Assembly: GCA_020310875.1 (NCBI GenBank)
Contig: CM035428.1
Location: 100,664,161-100,728,160 of the forward strand
Length of the DNA: 64,000 nucleotides
DNA from: Ceratopteris richardii
Taxonomy: Eukaryota; Streptophyta; Polypodiopsida; Polypodiales; Pteridaceae
Direction of reading: 5' to 3'
The position numbers and the translations under genes are program-made. Position 1 is the stretch's first letter. Each line of letters opens with the position of its first letter. This document shows positions 10,944 through 25,156 of this stretch, piece by piece. The notes beneath the pieces were generated by a model, which had not been told where the DNA came from, ran no database searches, and saw only the letters and a list, made by a program, of their open reading frames with translations.

Positions 10944-13095
10944 CTAAATCTCCACTTGCTCGAAGTATTTTGAATCATGTGCCTCTTCTTCATGTTCTTG
11001 ACCTTGCACCTGGTCCTCCATCTCCCATTCTGTAAAAGGATCTGAAGCCATGCTTTGGGTCCTGCGAAGCATCCTTAAATTTGCACTGACAAAGACAAGA
11101 TCACTGGCACGTTGCACACCAAGTCTGTTCCTCTTCTTAGAGGCTACATGTCCATAAACACTCCATAGTTGCTCAACGCAACTCGTAGTGCAAGCTTGGC
11201 TAAGTATCCATATAGCCAATTGTTGCAACTCTGGACCATCAAATCCAAAATCTTCCCACCATAGAGCCGCGCCGACACGAAACCTATCTTCTTGTGCATC
11301 TGCACATGAAAATGAAGCATCTTTCATAGTTCTATATTTGGATAATTGATCTCTAATAAGCCTCCGCGATGCATTATCTGGGACAAGTCTCTCCAATATC
11401 GTCCTCCATCCACTTGCGACCTCTGGATCAGCATATTGTTTCTGACCTTGGAATTCAGGGTCCACCATGAATGCCGCTGCATGGAGTGGGGAGTAATAGG
11501 CATTCCATCGTCGAACACATATTGATGAAATTTCTTCATACTTCTCATCCTCTTGCACTAGCTTCTTAAGTGACTCTATGGTTCGATCCATAGCTTCATA
11601 TACTTTGCCAATGCATATGGGTCCATAGAATCCACCACTCTTAGCAAGTGCACAAGTGGTCGCACAATATCCACTATGCGGCTAAAATTCTCCCACCATG
11701 CTGCATTATCTGCTAGTTTTTTGAATTCCTTTCCTGCTGAAGTGGAAGCCTCTGGCATTGCTGCAAATTCATCACTCAATAGTAGGCCTCTTAAAACACC
11801 ACTACACTTCACAACACGGTGTAACATGATGAAGTTATATGCAAATCGTGTTTCAGCATATTTCAGCAAAACAAGAGTAGATCTTTTGCTGAACTCATTC
11901 TTCACTCGTGTATGATTGTTGATGATGCTCACCAATGCATTTGCCTCATTGATTGAAGGCAAAATCCAATCCAAAGTGCCAATGTCTTTGAGAATATTAT
12001 TTAGGCAATGAGCCATGCAAAAACAAACACTGATATGAGGATACATACTTTCAATGATCTAGGCAGCGGCTCTGTTTGCGGCTTCTCCATCTGCTACAAT
12101 GGCTACAACATTTGCTGGACCCTCCATTTCTATGGCACTTGCCCACTCAGAAGCAAGCACATCGGCTGATTTTCCTGTCTCGGATGCATCATGGGATGAT
12201 ATGAAGTACATCTCACCTCGGGAGTAAGCGACAACTCCATGGATAGATCGTCGTTGTGTGTCACTCCATCCATCCATGAGCAAGGACACTCCATTTCTTT
12301 CCCATGACTTTCGGATGTTCTCACATGCGGCTTCCACAAGTTTCTTCTCCTTGTCTAATAGAGTCGTACGCAAACTCTCTGAAGTGGGAGGAACATATTG
12401 TGGTCCATATTCCCCTACTTTTTTCATCATCTCCTTGAAGTACGGTGATCTATGAACAAAAAGAGAATTTGCATTATACAAATGGCAAACAATTAGGTAA
12501 ATTGAAAATTCAGTTATGCCATATGAATTATGATTACTTACCGGGCTGCATTGAAAGGAATGTGGTCATGATAGAAAAACCTCGCCACCGCCATGTCAAC
12601 CTCTTCCTTCAATTTGGGATTCCATTTATCATCAAGGGTTTGTTGACGATGAATACGTCCCACTCCATATGGTGTGGAGCTTACAGATGGCATATCTCTT
12701 GGTGTGGAAAGAGGATGAGGTCGAGCCGTCGTTGCCGATGAAGATGCCTCCTTGGAAACAGAGTCAGAAGTTCTCACAAATGATGCGGGATTGACCGGAG
12801 CTTGTGAAGCACGACGGGCATGCACATGGGCATCACTCACAGCAAGCTTGTTGAGAAGTTCTAGCTTTTTCTCCGAAGTGATGGCATTACAAAACTTTAC
12901 TTCATTGCCACTCTCATGAAGAAGATGGGCACGCACCTTGTTCGCTCCGCCGGTCCTTTTGTATCCACATAACTTGCATGTCCACGGTCTTGAACCACCT
13001 CCTTCCCCGGCGGACATGGGAGAATCCACCTCTTCCCACCATGTCCATTTTGCGACGGCCTTCCTTCTCTTGTATGTGCTTGATGAAGAGGCCAT
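10944..13095 (-). pseudogene. hAT transposase (BED finger, DUF659, hAT dimerisation), broken
   Basis: Cuts and pastes the element through the inverted ends. The start is MASSSSTYKRRK at 13095; a BED finger follows (CKLCGYKRTGG...HLLHESGNEVKFC). Exon 1 runs 13095-12542 and a GTAAGT...TTCATAG intron joins IPFNAAR to SPYFKEM from 12449. The DUF659 part holds LLMDGWSDTQRR and GPANVVAIVADGEAANRAAA. The dimerisation part is near 11180-11070, with SCVEQLWSVYGHVASKKRNRL. Breaks seen: an in-frame TAG directly after NRAAA (12060-12058) and a one-base frameshift near 11600, with three open pieces otherwise in order. The rest is well preserved, so loss of function looks fairly recent. The protein cannot be made whole from this copy. 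Confidence 0.9.
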
Positions 13096-13444
13096 AATGG
13101 CTGCTCCTACACTCCAAATGAAAGTGAGGAGGAGGGTTTAGAACTCCAAAGGGTAAGTTCTTGAGCCTTGAGGAGAGGACTCAAGAGAGGGGCTGCTGAA
13201 ATCACTCTCTTAGAGAGGCCCAAAGGTTAAGAGGATGGAGAGGGCTGCTGAATATGCAAGGGTGCACACCAAGGTAGCTCAAGAGAAAGCTGAAGGTAAA
13301 TTGTGTGTTTTGAGGGCAGCAAACAGCCCCTTTTATGCTTGCTATGGGGCCCCAAAAGAAGCCTCTAGAGAGAAAAGTTGGGCGCAAAATTTTAAAGCTC
13401 AAAAATTGAAAAATTTTTTGGCGAAATTTTTTCTCTCCAAAAAC

Positions 13445-13628
13445 TGTCGTCCCCGATTTGGCGTCGTCACAAAAAAACGTCCCGGGACGGCGTCCCGGGG
13501 ACGGAACCCTGTTATGACGGCTCGAATGGGGACGGGTGACGTCCCGGTTTGGCGTCCCCGCAAAAATGAAGGGGGGGACGGCGTCCCGGCGTCCCTCGGG
13601 CCCGGGGACGCGTCCCCCTGTGACTATG
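13445..13628. promoter_or_regulatory. Right subterminal GGGACG array of the hAT element
   Basis: Reiterated GTCCCGGGACGG-type words up to the inverted end GTGACTATG. GC-rich in sharp contrast with the AT-rich flanks. Inferred transposase-binding region and promoter side of the transposase gene, whose ATG is at 13095. Confidence 0.55.
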
Positions 13629-13636
13629 GTCCACAG

Positions 13637-16600
13637 CAGCTCATGGTTGAAATCTGTAGTGAGTTGATGACTCTGTTAACTAAAATGAGTTGAGGCAAAT
13701 AGTTTTCATGTTCTTTCAACAAGCTTGATCAACTAGTTTACATGTATGGCTACATGCTTATATTTAGAAGGTACACAAGTGTCATCAATAATTGTTTTTA
13801 CTTCAGATAAGTGGACTTCTTATGTAGTGTTTGCTTGTTGGAAATTGCTTGCAATTGAACTTGAGCTACATGCTTGTGCTCATTGTCTTGCACATAGTTT
13901 CAAGCAAATCATGAGCTTTATGGTGAAGTTTTACATAATTGGCTAGCCTGTGTGAGTGCGTTTTGGGTTTGGGTGTGAAATTTGTTGATTATTTTTTCTG
14001 TTCTGTTTTGCAATGAACTGCAATTCCATGTTCAATGTTTATGCACTATGTGCAAAATGTCCAAGTGTCGTATTATATCACCGAAGTCCTCTTTTTTAAT
14101 GCTAGTTCGGGCATGTACATCCATGCGAGGATGACTTCCTCATTAATTTGTTGTTCTCTCTCTTAGGGGAGAACTGAGAACGAGTGCTTTTTGTACAGAC
14201 AATAAATTTCAAATGTGGGAATCAAAGGGAAATTCGATTGAATACAGGATTTGATTGCTGGAAGTTTAGATTGGATATAGCTACATGCTATTTTCTTCAT
14301 AGAGAATACTTGGTACTGACTACCGTGGTCACAAAGATTTGATTTCCTTGACAAATCAATTCCTTGACAAGTAATCACATTGTAATTGTGGCTTCCATAT
14401 AAGCATGGTCATTGTTCCAATGAGTTACCTCATTTCATGGTGAAAGACTGGACATAGAATCAGTTATGCCGTATGAGACCATGAGTTGTAAACAATATAG
14501 TATGTGCATCTCCTTGTACTTGATGCTCCAATTATGAAGACCTCATGGGTAGGGGGTCCTTTCATGAACTGAAACCCATCTTTATCAAGATAACATTTTG
14601 CAGCACGTATGCTTGAAGAGTTGGATTAGAGAGCCATATGCTTAAAAGAGTTGGATTAGTTGAACTTATTTGGACTTGTAGCAGTAATATTACTGAAACA
14701 CGTGGAAACAATGTTAAAAGAGAGAGACCTAGATGTTTTTTAATGCTATGGAATGCATGAAGAGGGTATCCTTGTTTGGACAATTGACACTTATTTTGAT
14801 GAATGGAATAGACGGGAACAACGTATAAATCAGAGGGAAATTCGAGGTGTGCCATGGATCTGGAAAGACAACATAGAAATGAAATTGGAGGTGGACTAGA
14901 AACAAGACTACATTGATGGATGAAATTGGAAAATAGTAATAGCTTTCAATGTCAATGTGACTTCAGTATTATAAGCCTTCATTTTCAGTTCATGTTACTA
15001 TGGAATCTCTTTGCAGTCTTTGATTCTTTTATGAGCTCTCATTACCCTATCTCTCTCTTTCTCTCTCTATTCATCTCTTAATGATAACATCATATGCATT
15101 CTTCTTTCACCAATTTTGATCTCATTCTCTTGGTTCATCTTCTCAATGCAAACTTGACGTCTTTTGCATTTTAAATTGTGTTCATCTGTTACACATTTTT
15201 TCTTGTTCATGTCAAAGTTTTGGAAAAGAATTCAATGTTCATGGTGTTTAAACCATCTTGTTTTCCATCTAGTAACAGCCTCATCTTGTTCCATTTTCTT
15301 ATGGATGACAACTTAGATGAACAAAATTGCTTTTCAAAAGAGGGATTGGAGGTTCCTTGTTTGCACTATGTACAATGTAAGGGATTGTTGACGTGGAGTA
15401 CGACATGTTCATACACAACAATAAATCAATCTGTGAAGAGTAGACCTATGTCTAATTGCAGTTATACGATGGATAGGGTATCTTGTAAGCTCTCATACGA
15501 TCAACTACCAACTCCCATGATTATCCTCAAGGTTGCACAACTGATATTTGCGCAAGACTCGTACAAAGATCATGTTTGTGCGACCCTTTGCAAGACTAAG
15601 CATGCGTGAACCTCGTACAAAGAACAAAAATACCTGAATCTTGTACAAAGAATAGGCTTGCAAATGTCATACAAAGACCACGTGTGACCATCCATGATTA
15701 GGAACAAAATATCAACCACGATCAAACTCTTTGCAAGATCATCAGTGATCTCATTACACTTGATCAGTGACCAAAAGATCATTGGCTGTCATCCACCTAA
15801 AATTGCTAGCAATCAAATCAATAGCAATCAAGTCTACCCCAAGATCATGGCGATCGACCCAAAATATCAATGGCAATCTCATCATACATGATTATTCCAT
15901 TATTATCTTCAAGCTCAAAGTTGTGCTTGTAAATGCAATTAAGTCAATACAACCAATTACAAGAACGCAATATTTTCCTTGTTTCTTATTGAAATTAAAT
16001 GTATAAGGCTTGAACCAAAGCAGACAAAAATATCGATGAGTTACAATAGGCATAAATGTAGAAAAACATCATCCATAACATTGTGTAGAACAAAAAATGG
16101 CTTCATACTATCAATGACCAAAAGTAACTCACCAAAATGAGCTTCTAATTGCAAAGGAACACTAAAAACACCTAGTGTCAAGGTAGAAGACACATTTGGA
16201 AGCAAGAATTAAGTGTCATACACTAGAAAACATGCAAAAATCACTCAACAAGCAAGCAAGAAAGCCCATGCTTGAAATTTGCATGAAGAAGAAGAAGAGG
16301 CCATTCACTCATGCAAAATGTCTTCTATAAATGTAGGGCTTGGCCTTTTTATAGTGGTTCCTCTTATACCACTTTGCATGAAATTTTGGAAGACAAAATT
16401 TGACAATAAGCTTACATTTAGCTATTCTCTTGCAGTTCTTGTGGGAAGTCTCTTCCCTTGATTACAAAAAGACTAAGGTAATTGTACAAAACTTTTTCTT
16501 CTATAAAAGATGATGCAAAAAGCTTTTGCTTTTTCCTTGATGTGCATCTATTGACTTCCATTGAATATGGGATGATAACATTTTCCTCCTAGTTCTTGCC

Positions 16601-17922
16601 ATCCTAGACAAGACTCTTTAAGATTGTTTAGGGCGGGATCACTTGGGCAACTTCGTCTCAAAGTTGAGAGAATATAAAATTTTCATTGATTATTAGTGAG
16701 GCAAAGTGGTTTTGCAATTCTTGACTATGTTCTCCCATAGATCATTAAAATTTTCCATGTGCTTGTATCGATCTTGAGTAACTTATGTTTGCTCGATCTT
16801 CATTTGTAGTGCATTGGCTTCCAACATTTAATGGTGATGGATTGGGTGACGAAATACATGAGTGCTTCTCAAAGCAATATGTTACGAATATCTCTTCAAA
16901 TATCTGCATGTAATGTGGTGACAAAACCATAAGTCTAGAATAATGTGCACATAGACATTGCAAACTTAGTGACATTGAAAAATTGAACACCAGTACTCAG
17001 GGTTGATATGAAAGCTGATAGCATCGATGTCAGACAACTATAAGTTCCCAAACCCTATCAGAACCTCTATTATAGTGAGAATTTTATGATCATCATGATT
17101 GTGAGATCACGGATGTTTATTTTGTACATGTATTAACATGTAGGCATGGGTTAACTTATCTTTATGTTGCATTGGAAATTAGGGGTAATCAGTCAAATTC
17201 TTTTTAGTTCTGCACTCACATTGCACGTGAAGGAATTGTAGATGGTTTTTGCATTGGGGTATTAGGTAATATCTTGGTAGTTGCTAAAGTACTTGTTAGT
17301 AATTCGTGTAGAAGCTCAAGAAAGCCCTCCTCTACTCTAGATACATCGCTTCTTTGTCCAAGCCTTAAAGTTGTCATATGGTTGTATTTTTGTCTCCATG
17401 TTCTAGCAAATCTATACTTTCCTCTTCCTATGCCTTCTCTTGTACCTTCAATCTATCTTGGAGCTCTTCCACTTATTCTCTTTACATTGATATGATTTCA
17501 CATTTTTATTCTATGAGAGCTACCCGTTATGAGATTCTACTCTTGCATCTTGCAGTATTTGTGGATCATTTTGTGCCCTCGCCTTTTCTAGCTTATGCCA
17601 TAGAGACTTTGATAGCAATTCTAGGTGTCGAGGTTGCAAGGATTTGTGAACTATGACTAGTATGTATCATAGTTCTTTAAAATCCTTAATACACTCTTTT
17701 TTCCATTCAAATTTAGTGATCAAAGCATATAAGGGACATGTGTTGACTTTGCACACATGAATAAATATGTGATAATATCCACAATGTCCCACAAACATAT
17801 GTCCTTTTTTTATATTTCTGGGTTTTAATAGATTCAGAATTGCTTTAACTTTGTATTCATTTGTTGATACACCACTTTTGGAGATAAAAAATAAAAAAAA
17901 TTTCCGTATCTAACCATGAAGT
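13637..17922. other. Intergenic stretch without a recognised gene
   Basis: No open frame here resembles a known protein. At 15550-15690 a loose repeat, CTCGTACAAAGA and variants, occurs four times. At about 16320-16375 the text TTTTTATAGTGGTTCC recalls the TATA-bearing part of plant LTRs, so an old LTR relic is possible but not shown. At 17370-17480 the reverse strand has a Glu/Lys-rich coding look, with stops. Confidence 0.4.
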
Positions 17923-20900
17923 TGTTGAAGTTCGAGGTCTTCGGAAGCACCCAAACATCATAAGGAAGAAGAAGAAGCTTGGAGCACAAAACAATGTGAA
18001 CAAGGAGTTCACACTCTATGTATATGGAAGTTCCAAGCTATGTGGAAAGAGGTCAATCCACAAAAGGAAATATGCCCAAAGTTTTTTGAAAATCTTCAAA
18101 CTTCTCCCTAGGCAGAGCTTTTGTGAAAAGGTCTGCAATATTATCTTATGTGGGCACATAAGCCAAACTGATCTCTCTAGTAGAGAACATCTCCCTAGCA
18201 CAATGATAGTGCACCTCAATGTGATTTGTGTGAGCATGGAACATAGGGTTCCTCACAATTTCCAATGTGCTCTGACTCTCAGGATAGTAGAAGATTGATC
18301 AACACCCAAACCAGCCAAAAAGCATATGAGACGCACATGCTCAACAATCTCTATGAAAGTTGCCCTATACTCAACTCATAATTTGAAGTGGTCACAATAG
18401 GTTTCTCCTTGATTAACCAAGATATGCATAAGCTACCAAGCATGAAGCAAAAACCACTAGTGGACACACGAGTGTCATAGCAACTAGCCCAACCCGAGTA
18501 AAAAAAAAAACACGTAGATCTGGTGGTAATGATTACCCCTTGGGATAAAATAATCTAAGTAGTCGAGTACTACTCTAAGTAGCAAATGATGCATTTAACT
18601 GCCTACCAATGCTTGACACTTGGCAAATGCGTAAACTTGCTCATTTGAGAGACAAACTGAATATCACATCGAGTTATGCAAAAGTAAATCAAGCATCCAA
18701 CAACTTGCTAATAGAGAACAACATCAAATGCATCTCCAACATCATGAAGACAATCATAAGCCTGTTTCCATAGGAAAGGAAATAGGTTTGCAATCTTCAA
18801 TGCCAAAATGCTATAATAATGTGTCAATATACATTTTTTGACACAAAGCTATTCCCCCATCAACTTGCATAAATTGAATTCCCAAATAATGATGCAAATG
18901 CCCCAAATATGAAATCTCAAATGAGGCTTGCAAATCAACCTTAAATTTAGCAATATGCTTCTCATTAGGACCAAGGAGCAACATATGATTAGCATACACA
19001 ACAATGATCAAAAGTACATTTGCATGCTTAACATATAAGGTGCCCTCAATTGGAGTGTTCTCGAAACCATGTGCAATCAAGTAGGCATGTATCTTTTCAT
19101 ACCAAGCATGTGGTGCTTGCTTCAAGACATATAATGAATTTTTCAACTTGCACACACTATTTTCATGCCCTTTCTACACAAAACCATGGGGCTGAAATAC
19201 ATATACTTCTTTATGTAAGTCGCATTTTAGAAATGTAGTTTTAATGTCCAACTGATGTACATTCCAACCATGATGAGTTGCAAATGCATAAATGCTATGA
19301 ATAGTGGTCATTGGGCATGTGGGAGCCAATGTCTCATCAAAATCAATGTCTCTCTCTTAAGCATAACATTTTGCAACAAGCTTGTCAATTGTTCCATCAA
19401 GCTTAAGTTTAAGCTTGTATACCCATTTAGTACCAATGGCCTTTTTTCTTGGAGGTAAATCATATAAAGACTAAGTACCATTATTCATAATAACATCATA
19501 TTCTTATTGCATAGCAACCATCCAATTTTTTGAGTTTTGTGCTTCATAAAAAAAACATGCTCATTCTTATTACAAAGACTAGAGACAACCATTGCATAAC
19601 GATTTGATGCAAAGGAAGCACTATGAGAGCCTGAATGGGTATGCTATGACAAACGAGCATCTAATTTGCTGTCTCTCAAAGTCTGCACTAGCCATTTAGG
19701 CATAATTTTAGCTTCTTTTATGTCAACCCTTTCATCAACAACTACATCATGTAAATCTCCATCAGAAACTGAATGGTATGCATCATCATGTGGAAATTGT
19801 AAAGGTTGGGAAGTTGCCTCATTTGGACTAGCACTTTACTATTCACTTGTAAAAAGAGGTAGCAAAGGGTCGTACACATCCTTCAAGCTAACCGATGTCT
19901 CCTTGGTACATGAACGTAATGAATTGCATCTTCCGCAAAAACAACATCATGGCTAACCAAAACATGTTTAATGTGTGAATGATATAGAAGATAACCTTCA
20001 CTTTCAGAATTGTACAAAAAAGAATTGCATTTTTATCATCCAACTTTCTGCATTGTTGTTTGGGCACTAATGCATATGTCAAACAATCAAAGACATGTAG
20101 ATGAGCAACGGATAGCTTGCGACCATGCCACATCTCATATGGAGTGATCGATTGCAGTGCTTTGGTGGGACACTCTTAAGTATGTATGCTGCATACATAA
20201 CAACCTCAAGCTCAAAGCTATGTGGTAAAGCCTGACCTTTGACCATACACTTGGCCATTTCCATGAGAGACTTGTTCTTTCTTTGAACAAATCCATTTTG
20301 TTGAGATGTATATGGCAATGTACACTGGTGTTTTATCCCATGAAAGAAGGGTTCCAAATTTACATACTTACAAATTTTCAATCATAATGAGGAACTATTT
20401 GAGGCACATAAACTCTTCAGACTTTGCTTTCAATGGATACACCCATGCATGCTTGGAGAAATCATCAATAAAAGTCAAAATGTAAAGGCATTTCCCAAAT
20501 GAAGGTGCTATCAATAAAAGTCAAAAAGTAAAGGTAGTTCCCAAATGAAGGTGTCTACGTAAGACCACAAAATCACTATGAATAAGCTACAATTTATGAG
20601 CATCTCAAACTAAACCATCTTTTGGGAAGGAGGAACACTACATTTTGCCCAAAATATAGCCTTTATAGATATGTTTACAAGGTGCCTCAAGTTTGGGCAA
20701 GGAGGATACCATTTCAGATTTCTCTAGGCGAAGTAAACTAGCAAAATCCAGATGACCAAAGCATGCATGCCAAAGCTTTACATTTGAGATAGTCTGAGAA
20801 TCGTGAACTACAAATGCTAAATCACTATTAGTTTTTGCATAGTCTATGAGCTTACACAAAGCACAACATAAATTGCTAGAAATAATAATAACATACCATT

Positions 20901-22145
20901 TGAGACATCATGAACTATACATCTTTCATCAACAAACATGATAAATCTTGGTTAATGCTAAATTTCAAAATAAATTTTTCTTGATCCCTAGCACATATAG
21001 AGCATCTAACAACGTTAAAGAACTACCATAAATAATAGTCAGAATGATCTAACCAACTTCAATTATAGGCTAAGAAGAGTTATCAGTGCACATGACAATA
21101 TTCCCTATAGGGCAAGACTCAAGTCAACTAAAGAAACTATGCTACAATGTAATATGTTTGGTTGCCCCACTACTATCAAAGTACCAAACATCTAAGTCTA
21201 TTGCAGACATACATTGCTCATGAGAAGATAGGCCATAGTTGCAAATAGTTGTAAATGCCCATTCTTCATTTTGAAAAAGATTATCAAAATAAATTTTAGG
21301 TGTAGAGACCTCTGCAAAAACCATTCCAACCTCTTTCTTCTTTGCCTCATTTGCAACAAGTTTAGGAAAACTCTTTATGACATGATAATGTCTCTTAAAG
21401 TATTTGCAAAACTGTTTCTACTTTTTTGTTTTCTTCTCATCTTTGCCTTCCTTCTTCAACTATGCAAAATTAACAATTTTTAGCTTACTAATAGATGAGA
21501 TCCATTTACCTTTTCCCTTATGACTAGCTATGAAAGCTTGATTTGCTATTATCCTCCATGCAAGTACATCTTATTCCATAGATGTACATGTGTAGAGGAT
21601 AAGTTCTTCAAGACATGTAGTTGACATGTTCTTCCTAGAATGATCTTCATGCAACAAAATAGAGACTAAATCCTCAAATGTTAAGGCATTTGGATTGCCT
21701 TTCATCATCAATCAACGAGTAGAAGCAAAACTCTGATATGATTTCGGAATACCATTAAGAACTTTCTACACAAGTGAACTATCTGGAAAGACTTCATCAA
21801 CATGAATCATTTGATCCCTCAAATCTTTGATCTTTTTCAAAAAACTATCCATACAATCTCCTTTATTCATATGCACACTCTCCAACTGATTTTGGAGGTA
21901 AGAAACACAAGTCTCATTTCTTGCTTAGTATACAATTGTAAGTGTATCCGAAGCATCCTTTGCTCCCTTGCAATATTGAATGTGAGTGATAATGGCACAT
22001 TGTATACACAAAGCTATCAATGCATGTGCCTGAACATCTCTTCCATCCCAACAAAGTTGCTCTAGAGTAGCTGTAGGAAGAACCACAACACGACCAAGAG
22101 ATTGAAGATAAACATTTTCAATGCCTTCTGTGCGACTATCAATAA

Positions 22146-23009
22146 CTATATTTGTAGGTGTAGTAGGATGTTTTTCAATACCCTTTCAACCAACATACGG
22201 AATACCTCTGGCATAGTTTTTGCCTCCTCAATATCAGCTCTCTCATCAACAAGTGCATCATGTAAATCTGCATTAGAAATGGAATGATATGCATCATCAC
22301 ATGAAACTTGTAAAAGTTGAGAAGCTGCCTCATTACAATCAACACTAGACTGTCCACCTGTAAAAAGAGGCAACAAAGTATCATACATGTCTTTGAAGCT
22401 AACAGATGTCTCCTTTGTACATGAAAGTAAGGGCTGAATAGCATCCTCCACGAAAACAGCATCACGGCTAACCAAAATGTGTTTATTATGTGGATGATAC
22501 AAACAATAGCCTTTGCTTTCAGAACTATACCCAACAAAAGTACAATTTACTGCTTTATCATCCAATTTTTGACGATGTTGTTCAGGCACTAATGCATATG
22601 CCAAACAACAAAAAACACACAGATGAGCAACAGATGGCTTGCGACAATGCCAAGACTCATATGGAGTGATAGAGTGCAACACTTTAGTGGGACACCTGTT
22701 AAGTACATATGCTGCACACATAACAACCTTGAGCCAAAAACTATGTGGTAAAGCCTGACTCTTGACCATACACCTCACCATCTCCATGAGTGACCTATTC
22801 TTTCGTTTAGCAAATCCATTTGATTGAGGTGTATATGGCACTGTACACTGATGTTTTATCCCATGTTCAACCAGAATTGCATTAAAATCAAAAGTCATAT
22901 ATCTCCCCCCTCGATCAAAATGGAGGCTGCCCATTTTACATGCTAACAAATTTTTAGTCAAAACCAAAAACAATTTGAAGCACATAAACACTTTGGACTT
23001 TGCTTTCAA
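22146..23009 (-). mobile_element. Copia integrase fragment
   Basis: Part of the composite. It reads the integrase core C-half, with IKHQCTVPYTPQSNGFAKRKN and the following LNRCPTKVL...TPYESWHCRKPSV, typical of copia integrases, then the acidic linker towards RT. The longest open piece of this family in the window. Fossil. Confidence 0.85.
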
Positions 23010-25156
23010 TGGATATTACCCATGCATGCCTAGAAAAATCATCAATGAAAGTCACGAAGTAAAGATAGTTTCCAAAAGAGGGTGTCTGCATAGGACCACA
23101 TACATCACTGTGAACAAGCTGCAATTTTTGTGTAGCTCAAACAAAACCATCTTTTGGGAATGAGGAATGCTGCATTTTGCCCAAAATACAGCCTTCACAT
23201 ACATGTTTACGAGGTTCCTCAAGTTTGGGCAACGAGGACACCATTTCATATTTTTTTAGGTGTAGCAAACTAGCAAAATTCAGATGATCAAAGCATGCAT
23301 GCCAAAGCTTTGCATCTTACATAGCCTCAGAATCATGTACTGCACATGCTAAATCATTCATAGATTTTTCATAATCTATGAGCTTATACAAACCATGAGA
23401 TAAAAATGCCAGAAGCAATAATCATGTCACCATTTGACATATCATGAAATGTACATCTATCATCAACAAATTTCACAACCAGGCCAATCTTGGCTAAAGT
23501 CGAAACTGATAACATATTCTTCTTGATCCTTGGCACAAACAAAGCATCTGAAAATGTAAAGGAACTACCATCAATAGTAGTCAGAATGATCTTACCAACT
23601 CCCATAACAAGATAAGAGGAGTTTTTGGTGCACGCAATAGTATTCCCTGTAGAGGCAGGCTCTAGTGAAGAGAAGAAACTGTGCTGCGAGGTAATATGTT
23701 TGGTTGGACCACTATCAAAGTACCAAACATCTAAGCCTACTGCAGACATGCACTACTCACGAGAAGATGGGTCGAAACTGCAAACAGTAGTAAACGCCCA
23801 TTCTTCATTGTGCACAAGATTAACAGACTCTGTTTTCGATGTAGAGGCCTCTGCAACAACCATTCTGGCCTCTTTCTTCTTTGCCTCTTTAGTAACCAGT
23901 TTTGGACAGCTCTTAATGACATGATCATTTGCCTTATAGTATTTGCAAAACAATTTTTGTTTTTTTGATTTCTTCTCATCTTTGTCTTCCTTCTTCGATT
24001 GTGCAAAATTAGTAGATTTCTACCTGCTACTAGAAGAGCTCCATTTTCCTTTGCCCTTTTGACTAGCCAGGAAAGCTTGATTTGCAACATGCATAATAGA
24101 CTTGCTCTACTTGGACTGATCTTCTTGCTACAGAATAGAAACTAACTCTTCAAACATTAAGGCATTTGGATTGCCTTTCATCATCAAATGAAGAGTAGAA
24201 GCAAAGCTCTGATATGAGTTGGGAAGACCATTTAGAACAATCTACACAAGTGAACTGTCAGGAAGGACTTCATCAGCAGAAATCAATTGTTTCTTCAAAT
24301 CCTTGATCTTTGTCAGAAAACTATCCATAGAATCACCTTCATTCATGTGCTCACACTCCAACTGTTTTCGGAGCTAAGAAACACGAGCCTCATTCCTAGC
24401 CTAGTATAATGTGGTAAGTGTATCCCAAGCATCGTTAGCTATTCTACAAGAGCAAATGTGAGGAATAATGGAACGTTTGACACACAAGGCTATCAATGCA
24501 TGTGCCTGAGCATCTCTACCATCCCAACAAATTTGCTCTACAGTAGGTGCAACAGAAACCACAACATGAACAGGAATTTGTAGAATATCACCGTCTTCGA
24601 CACCATCTGCATCAACTTCAGTACATGTATTTACAATACCTGTATTTGCAGGTGTAATAGGATGTCTTTCAACACCTTGCACAATATTCCATAGTCCTTT
24701 TGCAACTAATACATGGTGCATCATATAAGGCCATAATGGGTAATATATACTGTCCAACTTATCCTCAATAGCCAAGATACAAAATACATCATTGCTTTCA
24801 GCCATGGCCACTAACTAAAATACCATGATGGAAAAAATTACTGTATCTGAAAAAGTTGAACATAACTACCCAAACAAATCCAGCTAGACATGTAGCAGAC
24901 TTCGAGGCGCTTACACTGGCAAACCAAAACTTGTATATATCTTTGGCACAAAAAGATGAAATAGCCTACATAAGCACTATGATAGTGCATTCAGAGGTCA
25001 AAACGAGCTCAGATCGCGATTTCGGCACACACAGCAAAGCTGTTTTGATCTGTGAAACAACTTGAGTATGCTCACCAAATTTCGTGCGATTCTGAGACTA
25101 CGACAAGAGAGGTGTAGGCGACGCCCTAGATGAAGTGGTAGCCTGCTCTGATAAAT

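Larger units (their letters stand above)
10433..13636 (-). mobile_element. hAT DNA transposon with target-site duplication
   Basis: The element proper is 10441-13628. The 8-bp duplication GTCCACAG stands at 10433-10440 and 13629-13636, the size expected of hAT elements. The ends are inverted: CATAGTCAC perfect for 9 bp, then two mismatches, then GGGGACG. Both subterminal regions carry many GGGACG/CGTCCC words. The transposase gene inside is on the minus strand. About 3.2 kb, an ordinary size for an autonomous hAT, but the transposase is broken. Confidence 0.93.

Noticed and set aside
13235-13693. Plus-strand open frame of 152 codons
   Set aside because: Overlaps the CpG-rich hAT end; composition driven by GGGACG repeats.
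15178-15609. 143-codon open frame in the intergenic stretch
   Set aside because: No recognisable motif, no neighbours, AT-rich chance frame.
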